Part shown: piece after piece, positions 8,068-17,067 of the stretch | How positions within the stretch are numbered: position 1 is the stretch's first letter | Layout: every line of letters starts with the position of its first letter | DNA from: SAR324 cluster bacterium | GTDB taxonomy: Bacteria; SAR324; NAC60-12 | Direction of reading: 5' to 3' | Assembly (NCBI GenBank): GCA_014382365.1 | Contig: JACNJW010000015.1 | Coordinates: 1-46,040 of the forward strand | DNA length: 46,040 nt | Translations under genes and position numbers: made by a program | Notes under the pieces: model-generated | The model's database searches: none | What the model saw: the letters and a program-made list of their open reading frames with translations, nothing else | Told to the model about the DNA's origin: nothing

Positions 8068-10578
8068 TCAGCGAACTTTTTGACCTTGTAATTCCACACT
8101 GACAGCCTTAATGTTCCAAATATCTTTTGCATATTCAGCAATTGTACGGTCACTGGAAAACTTTCCGGCACCGGCAGTGTTTAAAATGGACATTCTGGTC
8201 CAGCGTTTCTGATTATTCCAGGTTTGCATGACATTCTGCTGACATTCTACATAACTCGTAAAATCTTTCAGTAACATGTATTTGTCTTCAAAAACCAATG
8301 AATTATAAAGATCATTATAAAGGTGAGGTGCCTTTCGGTTAAAATATCCGGTGTTAATCATGGAAAGTACTTCACGCAGTTCCGGATTACTCTGAAAGGG
8401 GACACGCGGATTATAACCTGATTCAGCTAAACTATTTACTTCTTCTGCACTTAATCCGAAGCTGAACATATTTTCATTTCCCACTTCTTCTGCAATTTCA
8501 ATATTTGCACCATCCATAGTACCAAGTATGAGTGCTCCGTTCAGGATGAATTTCATATTTCCTGTACCGGAAGCTTCAGTGCCTGCAGTTGAAATATGCT
8601 GAGAAATATCAGTTGCAGGAATCATCATCTCTGCAGTGGAAACGTTGTAATTTGGTACGAACACAAGCTTCAAACGTCCCTGCATTGCAGGATGATGATT
8701 GATAACATTTGCTACATCATTGGCTAAATTAATGATGAGTTTTGCCATGTAATATCCAGGTGCTGCTTTGCCACCCAGCAGAATGGTACGTGGAATAAAC
8801 GGTAGTTCAGGCTGATTCAGCATTTTGTTGTAAAGAAAAATCACATACAGAATGTTCAGTAACTGCCGTTTGTATTCATGAATACGTTTGATTTGTACGT
8901 CAAAAAGAGATTCCGGATCAATTATTACTCCACTCGTTTGTTTCAGCCACTGGGTCAACTGTTCTTTTTTGATGCGTTTGACTGAACGCCATGATTCCTG
9001 AAAACCCGGATCATCAGCATATTCTTCAAGTTTCCGCAGTTGCTCCAATTCCGTAATCCAGCCACTTCCAATTTTTTCAGTAATTAATTCAGATAATTCT
9101 GGATTCGCATTTTGCAACCAAAGTCTGGGAGTAATTCCGTTTGTTTTGTTTTGGAAACGCTCAGGAAAAAGTTTATAAAAATCTTTAAAAACTGTGGTTT
9201 TGAGTAATTCTGTGTGCAGTTCTGCAACTCCGTTGATGGTGTGACTTCCAACAATCGAAAGGTAGGGCATTCGGATCTGTCTGTGCTCATTTTCTTCAAT
9301 AAAGGAAATTCTCCGTAATAAATCTGCATCATCCGGAAATTGTTTTTTCACGCTCTCCAAAAACAAATCATTAATTTGATAAATAATTTCCAGGTGACGC
9401 GGTAGTAAACGCCCCATTAAATCAACTGACCAACGTTCCAGTGCTTCCGGAAGAACAGTGTGATTGGTGTAGGCAAAGACTTGAGTTGTGATTTCCCAGG
9501 CATTTTCCCACTTCATTCCTTCTTCATCCAGAAAGATGCGCATCAATTCCGGAATTGCAATTGAGGGATGAGTGTCATTAAGTTGTATGGCAACATACTC
9601 GGCAAATGCATCAAATGTCTCCGAATGTGTTTTATAACGTCGTATGATGTCCTGTAGTGATGCAGCAACAAAAAAATATTGTTGTTTGAGCCGCAGTTCT
9701 TTACCGGAAAAAGCCTGATCATTTGGGTACAACACTTTTGAAATAGTGCCGCTGCGTTGAGTTTCTTCTACGGCTTGAAGATAGTCACCAGAGTTAAATA
9801 ATTGGAAATCAAAACTTTTTGAAGGTTTTGCTGACCAGAGCCTCAAGTTATTAACAGTGTGATTTCCGAATCCGGCTACCGGTACATCATAGGCCATGGC
9901 CCTTATTTCCTCAGTATTAACCCATTTCCTGATTAATTTGCCGTCCTCATTTTTGACTTCGATTACATGTCCATAAAAATGTACAGGATAAACTACTTCC
10001 CAGCGCGGGATCTCCCAGGGATATCCATTTTCCAGCCAGTTATCCGGAGCCTCAACCTGAACTCCGTTTTTAAACTCCTGCTTAAATATGCCAAATTCGT
10101 AGCGGATTCCATAGCCGTGTGCCGGCAACTGTAGAGTTGCCATGGATTCCAGAAAGCAGGCTGCGAGCCGTCCCAGACCACCGTTACCTAATCCTGCATC
10201 ATGTTCAAGTTCCTGCATTGTTTCAAGATCAAAACCTATTGTACTTATTGCAGCATCTCCTGCCTGACTGATACCTAGATTCAGTAAATTATTTTTCAAG
10301 CTTCTACCAATGAGGTATTCTAGTGAAAAATAATAAAGCTGTTTACATTTATTTTCATAATAAGTTTGTTGTGTATCGTTCCAGAATTCCACCAGACGGT
10401 CTCTGATGGATAAGGCAAAGCTGCGGTAGATATCAAAATCTTCTGCAGTATAACGGTTTTTACATTGAGAGAATTCTAAATGATTGGCAATGGAAGCAAT
10501 CAGACCCTCCGGGTCCATTGCGCGGTAATTGGCCACCAATTCCCAGATCTTCTCCATTTCTTGACGTGTATTCGGCAT
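8068..10578 (-). CDS. glgP: Glycogen/starch alpha-glucan phosphorylase
   Basis: The 836-residue protein belongs to GT35. The N-terminal half contains YFSLEYLIGRSLKNN and GLGNGGLGRLAACFL, both typical of the family, and the pyridoxal-phosphate lysine lies in EASGTGNMKF at about residue 675. It releases glucose-1-phosphate from non-reducing ends of glycogen. The length is within the usual 800-850 range and no catalytic residue appears to be missing. It is 49 bp downstream of glgB and 11 bp upstream of malQ on the same strand, so the three are probably cotranscribed. No glgC or glgA lies in this window. Confidence 0.96.
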   Translation of the reverse strand: MPNTRQEMEKIWELVANYRAMDPEGLIASIANHLEFSQCKNRYTAEDFDIYRSFALSIRDRLVEFWNDTQQTYYENKCKQLYYFSLEYLIGRSLKNNLLNLGISQAGDAAISTIGFDLETMQELEHDAGLGNGGLGRLAACFLESMATLQLPAHGYGIRYEFGIFKQEFKNGVQVEAPDNWLENGYPWEIPRWEVVYPVHFYGHVIEVKNEDGKLIRKWVNTEEIRAMAYDVPVAGFGNHTVNNLRLWSAKPSKSFDFQLFNSGDYLQAVEETQRSGTISKVLYPNDQAFSGKELRLKQQYFFVAASLQDIIRRYKTHSETFDAFAEYVAIQLNDTHPSIAIPELMRIFLDEEGMKWENAWEITTQVFAYTNHTVLPEALERWSVDLMGRLLPRHLEIIYQINDLFLESVKKQFPDDADLLRRISFIEENEHRQIRMPYLSIVGSHTINGVAELHTELLKTTVFKDFYKLFPERFQNKTNGITPRLWLQNANPELSELITEKIGSGWITELEQLRKLEEYADDPGFQESWRSVKRIKKEQLTQWLKQTSGVIIDPESLFDVQIKRIHEYKRQLLNILYVIFLYNKMLNQPELPFIPRTILLGGKAAPGYYMAKLIINLANDVANVINHHPAMQGRLKLVFVPNYNVSTAEMMIPATDISQHISTAGTEASGTGNMKFILNGALILGTMDGANIEIAEEVGNENMFSFGLSAEEVNSLAESGYNPRVPFQSNPELREVLSMINTGYFNRKAPHLYNDLYNSLVFEDKYMLLKDFTSYVECQQNVMQTWNNQKRWTRMSILNTAGAGKFSSDRTIAEYAKDIWNIKAVSVELQGQKVR

Positions 10579-10627
10579 TTTTCTGTTGTTATAATTTTGG
10601 ATTTAGTTTGTTCAGGCTAGGCGGAAT

Positions 10628-12868
10628 TTACACCAGTTGTTTCTCAAAAACCAAACAACCAAGTGGAGCTAAATTCACGGTGGCACGGTATGGTTGACCC
10701 TGCCATGTCAGTGCTGAAGGTTCAATCTGTTGCTGACTGTTGTAACCGGAACCTCCAAACTGTGGATCATCAGTATCCAGCAGTTTACGGTAGGGACCTG
10801 CTTCGGGGAACCCCAGCAGATAATTGTCACGAGGAACAGGCGTGAAATTAAAAATAAAGAGTAAATCCGGATCATTCAACTCTTCCGTACTGCGTCGGAT
10901 GAAAGATAAGATGCTGTTATCCTGATCATGCAGGTCTATCCACTGAAAACCGCTCCAGTCAAAATCGTTACTGTACAATGCAGGTTTGCTGAGATAAAAA
11001 TGATTCAAAGTCCGGACAAATTCTTGTAATTTGTGATGATCCGGAAATTGAGTCAAATGCCAGTCCAAACTTCGGGCTTCACTCCACTCATCCCACTGTC
11101 CAAACTCAGTTCCCATGAAAGTTAGCTGCTTGCCGGGATGTGCTATTTGAAATGCGAGGTACAAGCGTAAACTTGCAAATTTTTGCCAGTTGTCACCAGG
11201 CATTTTACTGAGCATCGAGCGTTTACCATGCACCACCTCATCATGTGAAAGCGGCAGCATAAAATTTTCTGTAAAGGCATACATCATTGAAAAAGTAATC
11301 AAATGATGATCATATTTACGATGCACCGGATCTTTTTCCATGTAACGCAGAGTGTCGTTCATCCAGCCCATATTCCATTTGAGATTGAACCCTAGACCTC
11401 CTGCATAAGTTGGATGACTGACACCACTCCAGGCCGTGGATTCTTCTGCTATGGAGAGAATACCGGGATGGTAGTGAAAGAGTGTTTCATTTAGTTGTCT
11501 CAAAAAATCAATTGCCCCTAAATTTTCACGTCCGCCATGTTTGTTTTTAACCCACTCTCCGTCTTCCCGATCGTAATCCAGGTACAGCATTGAAGCCACT
11601 GCGTCTACCCGGATGCCGTCAATGTGATATTCGTCAAACCAGAACAGTGCATTACTAATTAAATAATTTCTGACTTCATTGCGTTCATAATTAAAAATGA
11701 GTGTACCCCATTCCTTGTGCTCTCCCTGTCGAGGGTCTTCATGTTCATAAAGCGCAGTACCGTCAAACTGAGCCAGTCCGTGAATATCTTTTGGAAAATG
11801 TCCGGGAACCCAGTCCAGAATGACACCAAGTCCGGAAGCATGACAGCGGTCTATAAATTCCATGAATTGCTGAGGCGAACCAAATCGTGATGTTGGAGCA
11901 AAATACCCTGTAACCTGATAACCCCAGGAAGCGTCAAAAGGATGTTCTGCAATAGGCATTAACTCAAGATGCGTGTATCCCATTTCGCAGGCATATGGAA
12001 TCAAGCGTTCTGCCAACTCCGGATAAGTCATAGAACGGTTATTGTTTTGCGCACTTTCTTCATTAATTTTTTGCCAGGAGTCCAGATGTACTTCGTAAAT
12101 GTTGACTGGTTGCTTGAGTGGGTCACGACTTTCACGCTTTTCCAGCCACTGTTGGTCATTCCACTGGAAACCATTCAAGTCTGTCACCGCTGAAGCTGTA
12201 GAAGGTCGTTTTTCCATGAAAAAACCAACGGGGTCGCTTTTTAATAATAATTCATTGTTTGCGGCTTTAATTTCATACTTATAGAGCATTCCTTCAGAAA
12301 CTTCCGGAACGAAAAGCTCCCAAATACCAGAACTGCCAAGAATCTGCATGGGATGTTTACGACCATTCCAGTGGTTAAAATCACCAACTACGCTTACTCT
12401 TTTGGCATTAGGAGCCCAGACAGCAAAGAGGGTTCCGGGCACACCATCCAGTTCTAGAGGATGAGCTCCAAGTTTGTGATAAAATCTATGGTGATTACCT
12501 TCGGCAAAGAGAAACTGATCGTATTCTGTGAATTGTGTTGAAAAATAAAATGGATCATGACGAATCTGAACGTTTCCGTCTTTATCTATGATTTTCAAGC
12601 GATATGGTTTTAGTTCCGATCGAGGAGTAAGTTTTAATTGAAACAATGCACCAGAATGTGAACGTCTCAGAGGCGTAGCCTCGTCTTCGGCCTGATCTTC
12701 CCAGAACAGCAGAACCTTTTTTGCTTCCGGTTCCAAAACACGTATAATCCAAATGGGTTTCTGTTTGCTGTTGAGCACTTGATGAAATCCCAATACTGAA
12801 CGTGGTTCAGGGTGATCACCATGCAAAAGCTGCGTGATGGTTTCTTTGGATAGTGTGAGTTCTCCCAT
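10628..12868 (-). CDS. glgB: 1,4-alpha-glucan branching enzyme
   Basis: This 746-residue GH13 enzyme has N-terminal carbohydrate-binding (CBM48) modules: a partial N1 domain in the first 110 residues, then N2 around LFAVWAPNAKRVSVVGDFN near 150. Next come the catalytic barrel and a C-terminal beta domain. Catalytic motifs are visible: DGIRVDAV with the nucleophile Asp near 420, IAEES with the acid/base Glu near 473, and LSHDEVVHG near 542. It creates alpha-1,6 branches in glycogen. It is the first gene of the glgB-glgP-malQ operon. The ATG has no obvious Shine-Dalgarno sequence but matches the usual protein start. Confidence 0.95.
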   Translation of the reverse strand: MGELTLSKETITQLLHGDHPEPRSVLGFHQVLNSKQKPIWIIRVLEPEAKKVLLFWEDQAEDEATPLRRSHSGALFQLKLTPRSELKPYRLKIIDKDGNVQIRHDPFYFSTQFTEYDQFLFAEGNHHRFYHKLGAHPLELDGVPGTLFAVWAPNAKRVSVVGDFNHWNGRKHPMQILGSSGIWELFVPEVSEGMLYKYEIKAANNELLLKSDPVGFFMEKRPSTASAVTDLNGFQWNDQQWLEKRESRDPLKQPVNIYEVHLDSWQKINEESAQNNNRSMTYPELAERLIPYACEMGYTHLELMPIAEHPFDASWGYQVTGYFAPTSRFGSPQQFMEFIDRCHASGLGVILDWVPGHFPKDIHGLAQFDGTALYEHEDPRQGEHKEWGTLIFNYERNEVRNYLISNALFWFDEYHIDGIRVDAVASMLYLDYDREDGEWVKNKHGGRENLGAIDFLRQLNETLFHYHPGILSIAEESTAWSGVSHPTYAGGLGFNLKWNMGWMNDTLRYMEKDPVHRKYDHHLITFSMMYAFTENFMLPLSHDEVVHGKRSMLSKMPGDNWQKFASLRLYLAFQIAHPGKQLTFMGTEFGQWDEWSEARSLDWHLTQFPDHHKLQEFVRTLNHFYLSKPALYSNDFDWSGFQWIDLHDQDNSILSFIRRSTEELNDPDLLFIFNFTPVPRDNYLLGFPEAGPYRKLLDTDDPQFGGSGYNSQQQIEPSALTWQGQPYRATVNLAPLGCLVFEKQLV

Positions 12869-13076
12869 TTTAGATTTCTTAGGTGATACAATTTTGTTTG
12901 TTCAGTTATTCTCTTAGAAATGAGGACTCTGGGCAAGTTATACTTTCTAAATGTTAGCCGTCATATACAATTGTAAGTATGAAAACTATTGCTGATATTT
13001 ACTCTAATAACTTGACCAATCAACCGTCAATTGTTTATCATAACTGCGTTTATCAACCTAAAAGATTTAAGAAATT
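12869..13076. promoter_or_regulatory. Divergent promoter region between glgB and the GDP-fucose synthase gene
   Basis: The 208-bp gap carries a plausible sigma-70 promoter for the plus-strand gene: TTGACC at 13012-13017, then 18 bp, then TATCAT at 13036-13041, about 35 bp before the GTG start. The -35 box is part of an inverted pair TTGAC (13012-13016) / GTCAA (13026-13030). A perfect 10-bp palindrome TACAATTGTA lies at 12966-12975. No terminator is seen. Assignment of function is inference from position. Confidence 0.4.
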
Positions 13077-14003
13077 GTGAAAAAAAAATCTCATATCTAT
13101 GTCGCAGGACACCGTGGTCTGGTTGGTTCTGCAATTTTAAGAGCACTAAAACAACATGGATTTGAAAATCTGATTGTACGCACACATGCAGAGCTGGAAC
13201 TGCTTGATACAGTGCAAGTGCAGAAATTTTTTGAGGAGACAAAACCTGAGTATGTTTTTCTTGCTGCAGCTAAAGTGGGAGGAATTCACGCTAATAACAC
13301 TTATCCAGCCGATTTTTTGCGAGAAAATTTAGTTGTGCAAACAAATGTGATTCACGAATCTTGGAAGCATGGTGTGGAAAAGTTGATCTTTCTAGGTAGT
13401 TCATGCATTTATCCCAAACTCTGTCCTCAGCCAATTAAAGAAGAATATTTGCTTTCCGGAGAGTTGGAAAAAACAAATGAAGCTTATGCTCTGGCAAAAA
13501 TAGCCGGGATCAAAACCTGTCAAAGTTACAATCAGCAATACGGTACAAATTTTGTTTCTGCTATGCCAACCAATCTTTACGGAATAAACGATAACTTCCA
13601 TCCGGAAAATTCGCATGTCCTGCCGGCACTGCTCAGGAAATTCCATCAGGCAAAACTTGTCAACGCTGAGTCAGTCAATATTTGGGGCTCCGGAAGACCT
13701 CGACGTGAGTTTTTGCATTCAGATGACCTTGCTGCTGCAGTCTTGTTTTTGATGGAAAATTATAACGAATCTGAGATTGTTAATATTGGCTGCGGTCAAG
13801 ATCAGACAATCAAAGAACTGGCAGAAACGATTCAGGAAGTAGTTGGTTTCTCAGGCCGTTTGGCGTTTGATTCAACTCGTCCAGATGGAACACCACAAAA
13901 AATTCTGGATATTTCAAAAATAAAGTCACTGGGCTGGCAGCCTGCAATTTCCTTAAAGGAAGGGCTTAAGCAAGTGTACCGTTGGTATACAGCTCTAAAG
14001 TGA
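13077..14003 (+). CDS. fcl: GDP-L-fucose synthase (NAD-dependent epimerase/reductase)
   Basis: The 308-residue protein is a short-chain dehydrogenase-type epimerase. A Rossmann loop [10 protein letters not shown] is near residue 11, the SSCIYP motif is typical of GDP-4-keto-6-deoxymannose epimerase/reductases, and the catalytic YALAK has Tyr at about 137 and Lys at about 141. It would convert GDP-4-keto-6-deoxy-D-mannose to GDP-L-fucose with NADPH. The start is a GTG without a clear ribosome binding site. The GDP-mannose dehydratase (gmd) partner is not in the window, but manC (39383-40771), which makes the GDP-mannose precursor, is about 25 kb away. Confidence 0.9.
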   Translation: MKKKSHIYVAGHRGLVGSAILRALKQHGFENLIVRTHAELELLDTVQVQKFFEETKPEYVFLAAAKVGGIHANNTYPADFLRENLVVQTNVIHESWKHGVEKLIFLGSSCIYPKLCPQPIKEEYLLSGELEKTNEAYALAKIAGIKTCQSYNQQYGTNFVSAMPTNLYGINDNFHPENSHVLPALLRKFHQAKLVNAESVNIWGSGRPRREFLHSDDLAAAVLFLMENYNESEIVNIGCGQDQTIKELAETIQEVVGFSGRLAFDSTRPDGTPQKILDISKIKSLGWQPAISLKEGLKQVYRWYTALK

Positions 14004-14299
14004 TGCTTGTAGAGCAGTCTACCTGTCTTAGAAAATCTTCCTCTAAAACTATAAATCATTTCACATGATAGTTAGAGTTTTAGCTTCATAACAATATCTT
14101 CACCAAACAGATCTTATCCATAAATCTACTAATCGTAAATCTACTCTTAGTAAATTTACGGATAGACAGCATTTAGTATATTTGGCAATCTGAATGAATG
14201 GTTTTTTCCTGCCGTCTTCTATGCAGATAGAAGAAAAAGGTGTCTCGGTTTCATTTGAAACTAAATTTATTTAAATTCTAGTTAATCAGGAGAAGAACG
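14004..14299 (+). promoter_or_regulatory. nosZ upstream control region: 15-bp spaced repeats, hairpin and palindrome
   Basis: This 296-bp gap holds several ordered signals. TAAATCTAC, TAAATCTAC and TAAATTTAC begin at 14121, 14136 and 14151, exactly 15 bp apart. The outer two also lie within an imperfect inverted repeat, 14116-14129 against 14150-14163. A perfect 8-bp stem TCTTCTAT/ATAGAAGA with a 4-nt loop spans 14215-14234. A 14-bp palindrome GTTTCATTTGAAAC lies at 14248-14261, about 39 bp before the nosZ ATG. I see no canonical FNR box (TTGAT-N4-ATCAA). The regulatory role is inferred from position ahead of nosZ. Confidence 0.45.
14043..14083 (+). terminator. Possible hairpin terminator after fcl
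   Basis: CTAAAACT at 14043-14050 and AGTTTTAG at 14076-14083 form an 8-bp stem, with a smaller ATCAT/ATGAT pair inside the loop. It lies 40 bp after the fcl stop. There is no clear following T-run, so it is a weak terminator candidate at best. Confidence 0.3.
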
Positions 14300-16423
14300 A
14301 TGTTGAGAATGCTAGTGAAGGTCATACGAACAGCTGTTGCTGCAGGTGTGGCTCTAACTGTTGCAGGTGGTGTTTATGCCCAGTCCCTGCAGGAAGTAAT
14401 GAAAGAGCGCGGATTGAGTGAGAAGGACTTGTTGGCCGCGGCGAAAACATATCATCCTTCGGGATTGAAAGATGAGTATGTAGTATTTTCGTCCGGTGGT
14501 CAGTCCGGTCATGTAATTGTATATGGAGTGCCATCAATGCGCATTCTCAAATACATTGCTGTTTTTACACCGGAACCCTGGCAGGGATATGGATACGGTG
14601 AAGTAGAAAGTATGGAAATCCTGGAACAGGGTAGGATTAACGGTAAAGAAATTCTCTGGGGTGATACTCACCATCCGGCACTTTCTGAAACAAAAGGTGA
14701 TTATGATGGTCAATACCTATTTATCAACGATAAAGCAAATCCCCGTGTTGCAGTTATTGATCTGAAAACCTTTGAGACAAAACAGATTGTACCTAATCCA
14801 TTGTTTAAATCAGAGCATGGTGGAACATTTGTCACACCAAACACCGAGTACATTATAGAAGCTGCTCAATATCCGGCTCCATTCGGAAATGAGTATGTCT
14901 CACTCGATGAATTTGAACAGAAATATCGTGGAGGAGTGACATATTGGAAATTTGATCGAAATGCTTTAGTTTCTCTGACAAGTAAGGCCTTAAGACGTTT
15001 GAAAAAGAAAGGTGTTCCTACTAAAAACCTGAAGAAACTATTAAACGAGGAGTTTAACGGTAAAAATTCTTTCATGGCTGCTGTTGTCGCTAAAATTGGA
15101 GCAGATGCAGCAAAAAAACATCAGAAGAATATTTTCAAATATGCCAGTAAGCAGGGTCGAATTGTTCCTGATAAATCATTTACAGTTGAAATGCCTCCTT
15201 ACATGCAGGATGTCAGTGATGCTGGTAAGGCACTCAGTGACGGTTGGTCATTTACTAATTCTGTCAATACTGAGCTTTATATCGGTGGCTATGGAAAAGG
15301 CAATACTAAATGGAAAGATCGTTTAGCATATGAAGCCGGTATGTCATCTAAAGACACCGATTACATGCATATTGTAAATTGGAAAGCAGCCGAAAAACTC
15401 TTCAAATCTGGAAAGTTTGATATCGTAAACGGTCATGCAGTTTTGAGAATGAAAGACATGATTGCAGCCAATGCTCTTTTTCTGTTGCCTGAAGCAAAAA
15501 GCCCTCATGGTGCAGATGTCAGTCCCGATGGACGTTACATTATTGTCTCCGGGAAGCTTGATACTCACACCACAGTTTATGATTTTGAAAAAATCAAAGC
15601 AATGGTGGACAAGAAAGATTTTGCTGGCAAAGATCCTTGGGGAATTCCAATTTTGGATATGAAAAAAGCAATGCACACTCAGGTTAATGTTGGTCTTGGC
15701 CCACTACATACACAGTATGATAAAGAAAAAGGTGTGGTTTATACCTCTCTTTATGTGGATTCACAAGTCGTCCGCTGGGATTATCTTAAAGGAAAAGTTC
15801 TTAACAAGATTCCAATTCATTATAACATTGGACACTTGCTTACAGCAGAAGGAGACACAGTTGAGCCTGACGGAAAGTATTTGATCGCTTTGAATAAGCT
15901 GGCGATTGACCGCTTCACCGGGGTTGGCCCGCTGCATCCGCAGAATCATCAGCTGATCGATATTACAGCTGGTCGTTCAATGCAACTGCTTTATGATATG
16001 CCGCTTCCTTTAGGTGAGCCGCATTATGCGCAAATGATCAAAGCCGATAAACTGAAACCAGTGATTCGTTTCAGTAAAAAAGACTTCAAACATTATGTCA
16101 GGGCAGGACAGGAACGTGTGGAGCGTAATGGCAATAAAGTGACCATTTATGGGACAGCGATACGCAGTCACTTTAGTCCAGAGGTGATTGAAGTCAAAGT
16201 TGGTGATGAAATAACATGGCATATCACTAACGTGGAACGTGCACAGGATCAGGTACATGGATTTACTGTTGATAACCACAATGTACATGGCAGTATTGAG
16301 CCTGGTGAAACTGCAACCTTTAAGTTTGTTGCTGATAAAGAAGGTGTTTATCCCTTCTACTGTACAGAGTTCTGTTCAGCTCTTCACTTAGAAATGACAG
16401 GATATTTCCTGGTCAAACCTTAA
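14300..16423 (+). CDS. nosZ: Nitrous oxide reductase, clade II (Sec-exported)
   Basis: NosZ reduces N2O to N2 in the periplasm. The 707-residue protein starts after a good AGGAGAAG ribosome binding site. It has a Sec-type signal peptide (cleavage after VYA-Q near 27-28) without a twin arginine, a hallmark of clade II. Propeller histidine motifs for the CuZ cluster are visible: DTHHPALS near 121, SPHGADVSPDG near 400, GPLHTQYD near 471, NIGHLLTAEGD near 512 and LGEPHYAQM near 571. The CuA site is C688-x3-C692-x3-H696-x2-M699 in the C-terminal cupredoxin domain. A Lys-rich segment at about 220-284 sits between YWKFD and GRIVP, which I recall as nearly adjacent in typical NosZ; it would explain the extra length. 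Confidence 0.96.
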   Translation: MLRMLVKVIRTAVAAGVALTVAGGVYAQSLQEVMKERGLSEKDLLAAAKTYHPSGLKDEYVVFSSGGQSGHVIVYGVPSMRILKYIAVFTPEPWQGYGYGEVESMEILEQGRINGKEILWGDTHHPALSETKGDYDGQYLFINDKANPRVAVIDLKTFETKQIVPNPLFKSEHGGTFVTPNTEYIIEAAQYPAPFGNEYVSLDEFEQKYRGGVTYWKFDRNALVSLTSKALRRLKKKGVPTKNLKKLLNEEFNGKNSFMAAVVAKIGADAAKKHQKNIFKYASKQGRIVPDKSFTVEMPPYMQDVSDAGKALSDGWSFTNSVNTELYIGGYGKGNTKWKDRLAYEAGMSSKDTDYMHIVNWKAAEKLFKSGKFDIVNGHAVLRMKDMIAANALFLLPEAKSPHGADVSPDGRYIIVSGKLDTHTTVYDFEKIKAMVDKKDFAGKDPWGIPILDMKKAMHTQVNVGLGPLHTQYDKEKGVVYTSLYVDSQVVRWDYLKGKVLNKIPIHYNIGHLLTAEGDTVEPDGKYLIALNKLAIDRFTGVGPLHPQNHQLIDITAGRSMQLLYDMPLPLGEPHYAQMIKADKLKPVIRFSKKDFKHYVRAGQERVERNGNKVTIYGTAIRSHFSPEVIEVKVGDEITWHITNVERAQDQVHGFTVDNHNVHGSIEPGETATFKFVADKEGVYPFYCTEFCSALHLEMTGYFLVKP

Positions 16424-16437
16424 TTATTCATCCTTTT

Positions 16438-16464
16438 CCCGGAAATGTCTGAGGACATTCCGGG
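16438..16464 (+). ncRNA. Intercistronic hairpin after nosZ
   Basis: CCCGGAAATGTC and GACATTCCGGG pair almost perfectly, with one bulged A and a TGAG loop, 15 bp after the nosZ stop. No U-run follows directly, so it is more likely an mRNA 3'-end stabiliser or processing element than a full terminator. That interpretation is inference. Confidence 0.45.
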
Positions 16465-16533
16465 AGCAGGTATGGCATTCTTTTGTTCACAAACTTGTGT
16501 CGAAAAACAGGCACTTATTATTAGAGGAATACT

Positions 16534-17049
16534 ATGTACAATTTAATGAAGGGCATTTTAATAACATCATTCTCAGTGTTATTACTAGCAGTGTTTTCAC
16601 ACTCTGCATTTGCTGATGCCAAGGCTAATTATGAAAAAAAAGTAGGGGTTAACGACGCGACCATTGGCGTTATTGCCGGAGTCATCAATTATGTCTGTCC
16701 CAAACTGGTGGACGCCTCCCTCAAAGTCTGTAACCCAAAAGATCCAGTTGGTTCTGCAGTTGGTGTGCAAAAGGTGATGGGGGATTTACAGGAACTTGAT
16801 GATATGGATCCTGATGAATTGATTGAAGAATTAACTGACAGAAAAATTCTTCATGTAGATGCAGCCATGCAATTCTTTGATGCTGTGGAACAGTTTAAAC
16901 TGCATTACCCTCTTCGTGCTGCTGCAAAAGAATCCGCAGCCAAAGGAGAATGGGAAGATGCAGCCAGGAGTGAAGAAATGGCCTGGCAATATCTGGTGAA
17001 AACTGCAAGTCGCGGTATTTTTGCCAAGAAAATGGTTGACGGCGAATAA
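16534..17049 (+). CDS. Unknown periplasmic protein encoded directly after nosZ
   Basis: I do not recognise this 171-residue protein. It has a Sec signal peptide (hydrophobic 8-24, cleavage likely after AFA near 27), leaving a mature protein of about 144 residues. The mature part contains two cysteines (NYVCPKL and LKVCNPK, 13 residues apart), an acidic stretch (QELDDMDPDELIEELTD, about 90-106) and a helical C-terminal half. The ribosome binding site AGAGGA is good. It lies 110 bp after nosZ and just ahead of a strong terminator, so it may be made at the same high level as NosZ. A role in NosZ assembly or electron delivery is inferred from position only. Confidence 0.75.
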   Translation: MYNLMKGILITSFSVLLLAVFSHSAFADAKANYEKKVGVNDATIGVIAGVINYVCPKLVDASLKVCNPKDPVGSAVGVQKVMGDLQELDDMDPDELIEELTDRKILHVDAAMQFFDAVEQFKLHYPLRAAAKESAAKGEWEDAARSEEMAWQYLVKTASRGIFAKKMVDGE

Positions 17050-17067
17050 AAGGCCAACTTAGCTCAC

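Noticed and set aside
14004..14299. A canonical FNR/Dnr/NnrR box before nosZ
   Set aside because: I looked for TTGAT-N4-ATCAA and TTGCG-N4-CGCAA and found none.
14300..14390. Twin-arginine export signal on NosZ
   Set aside because: The N-terminus has single Arg residues without an RR pair before the hydrophobic core; it reads as a Sec signal.
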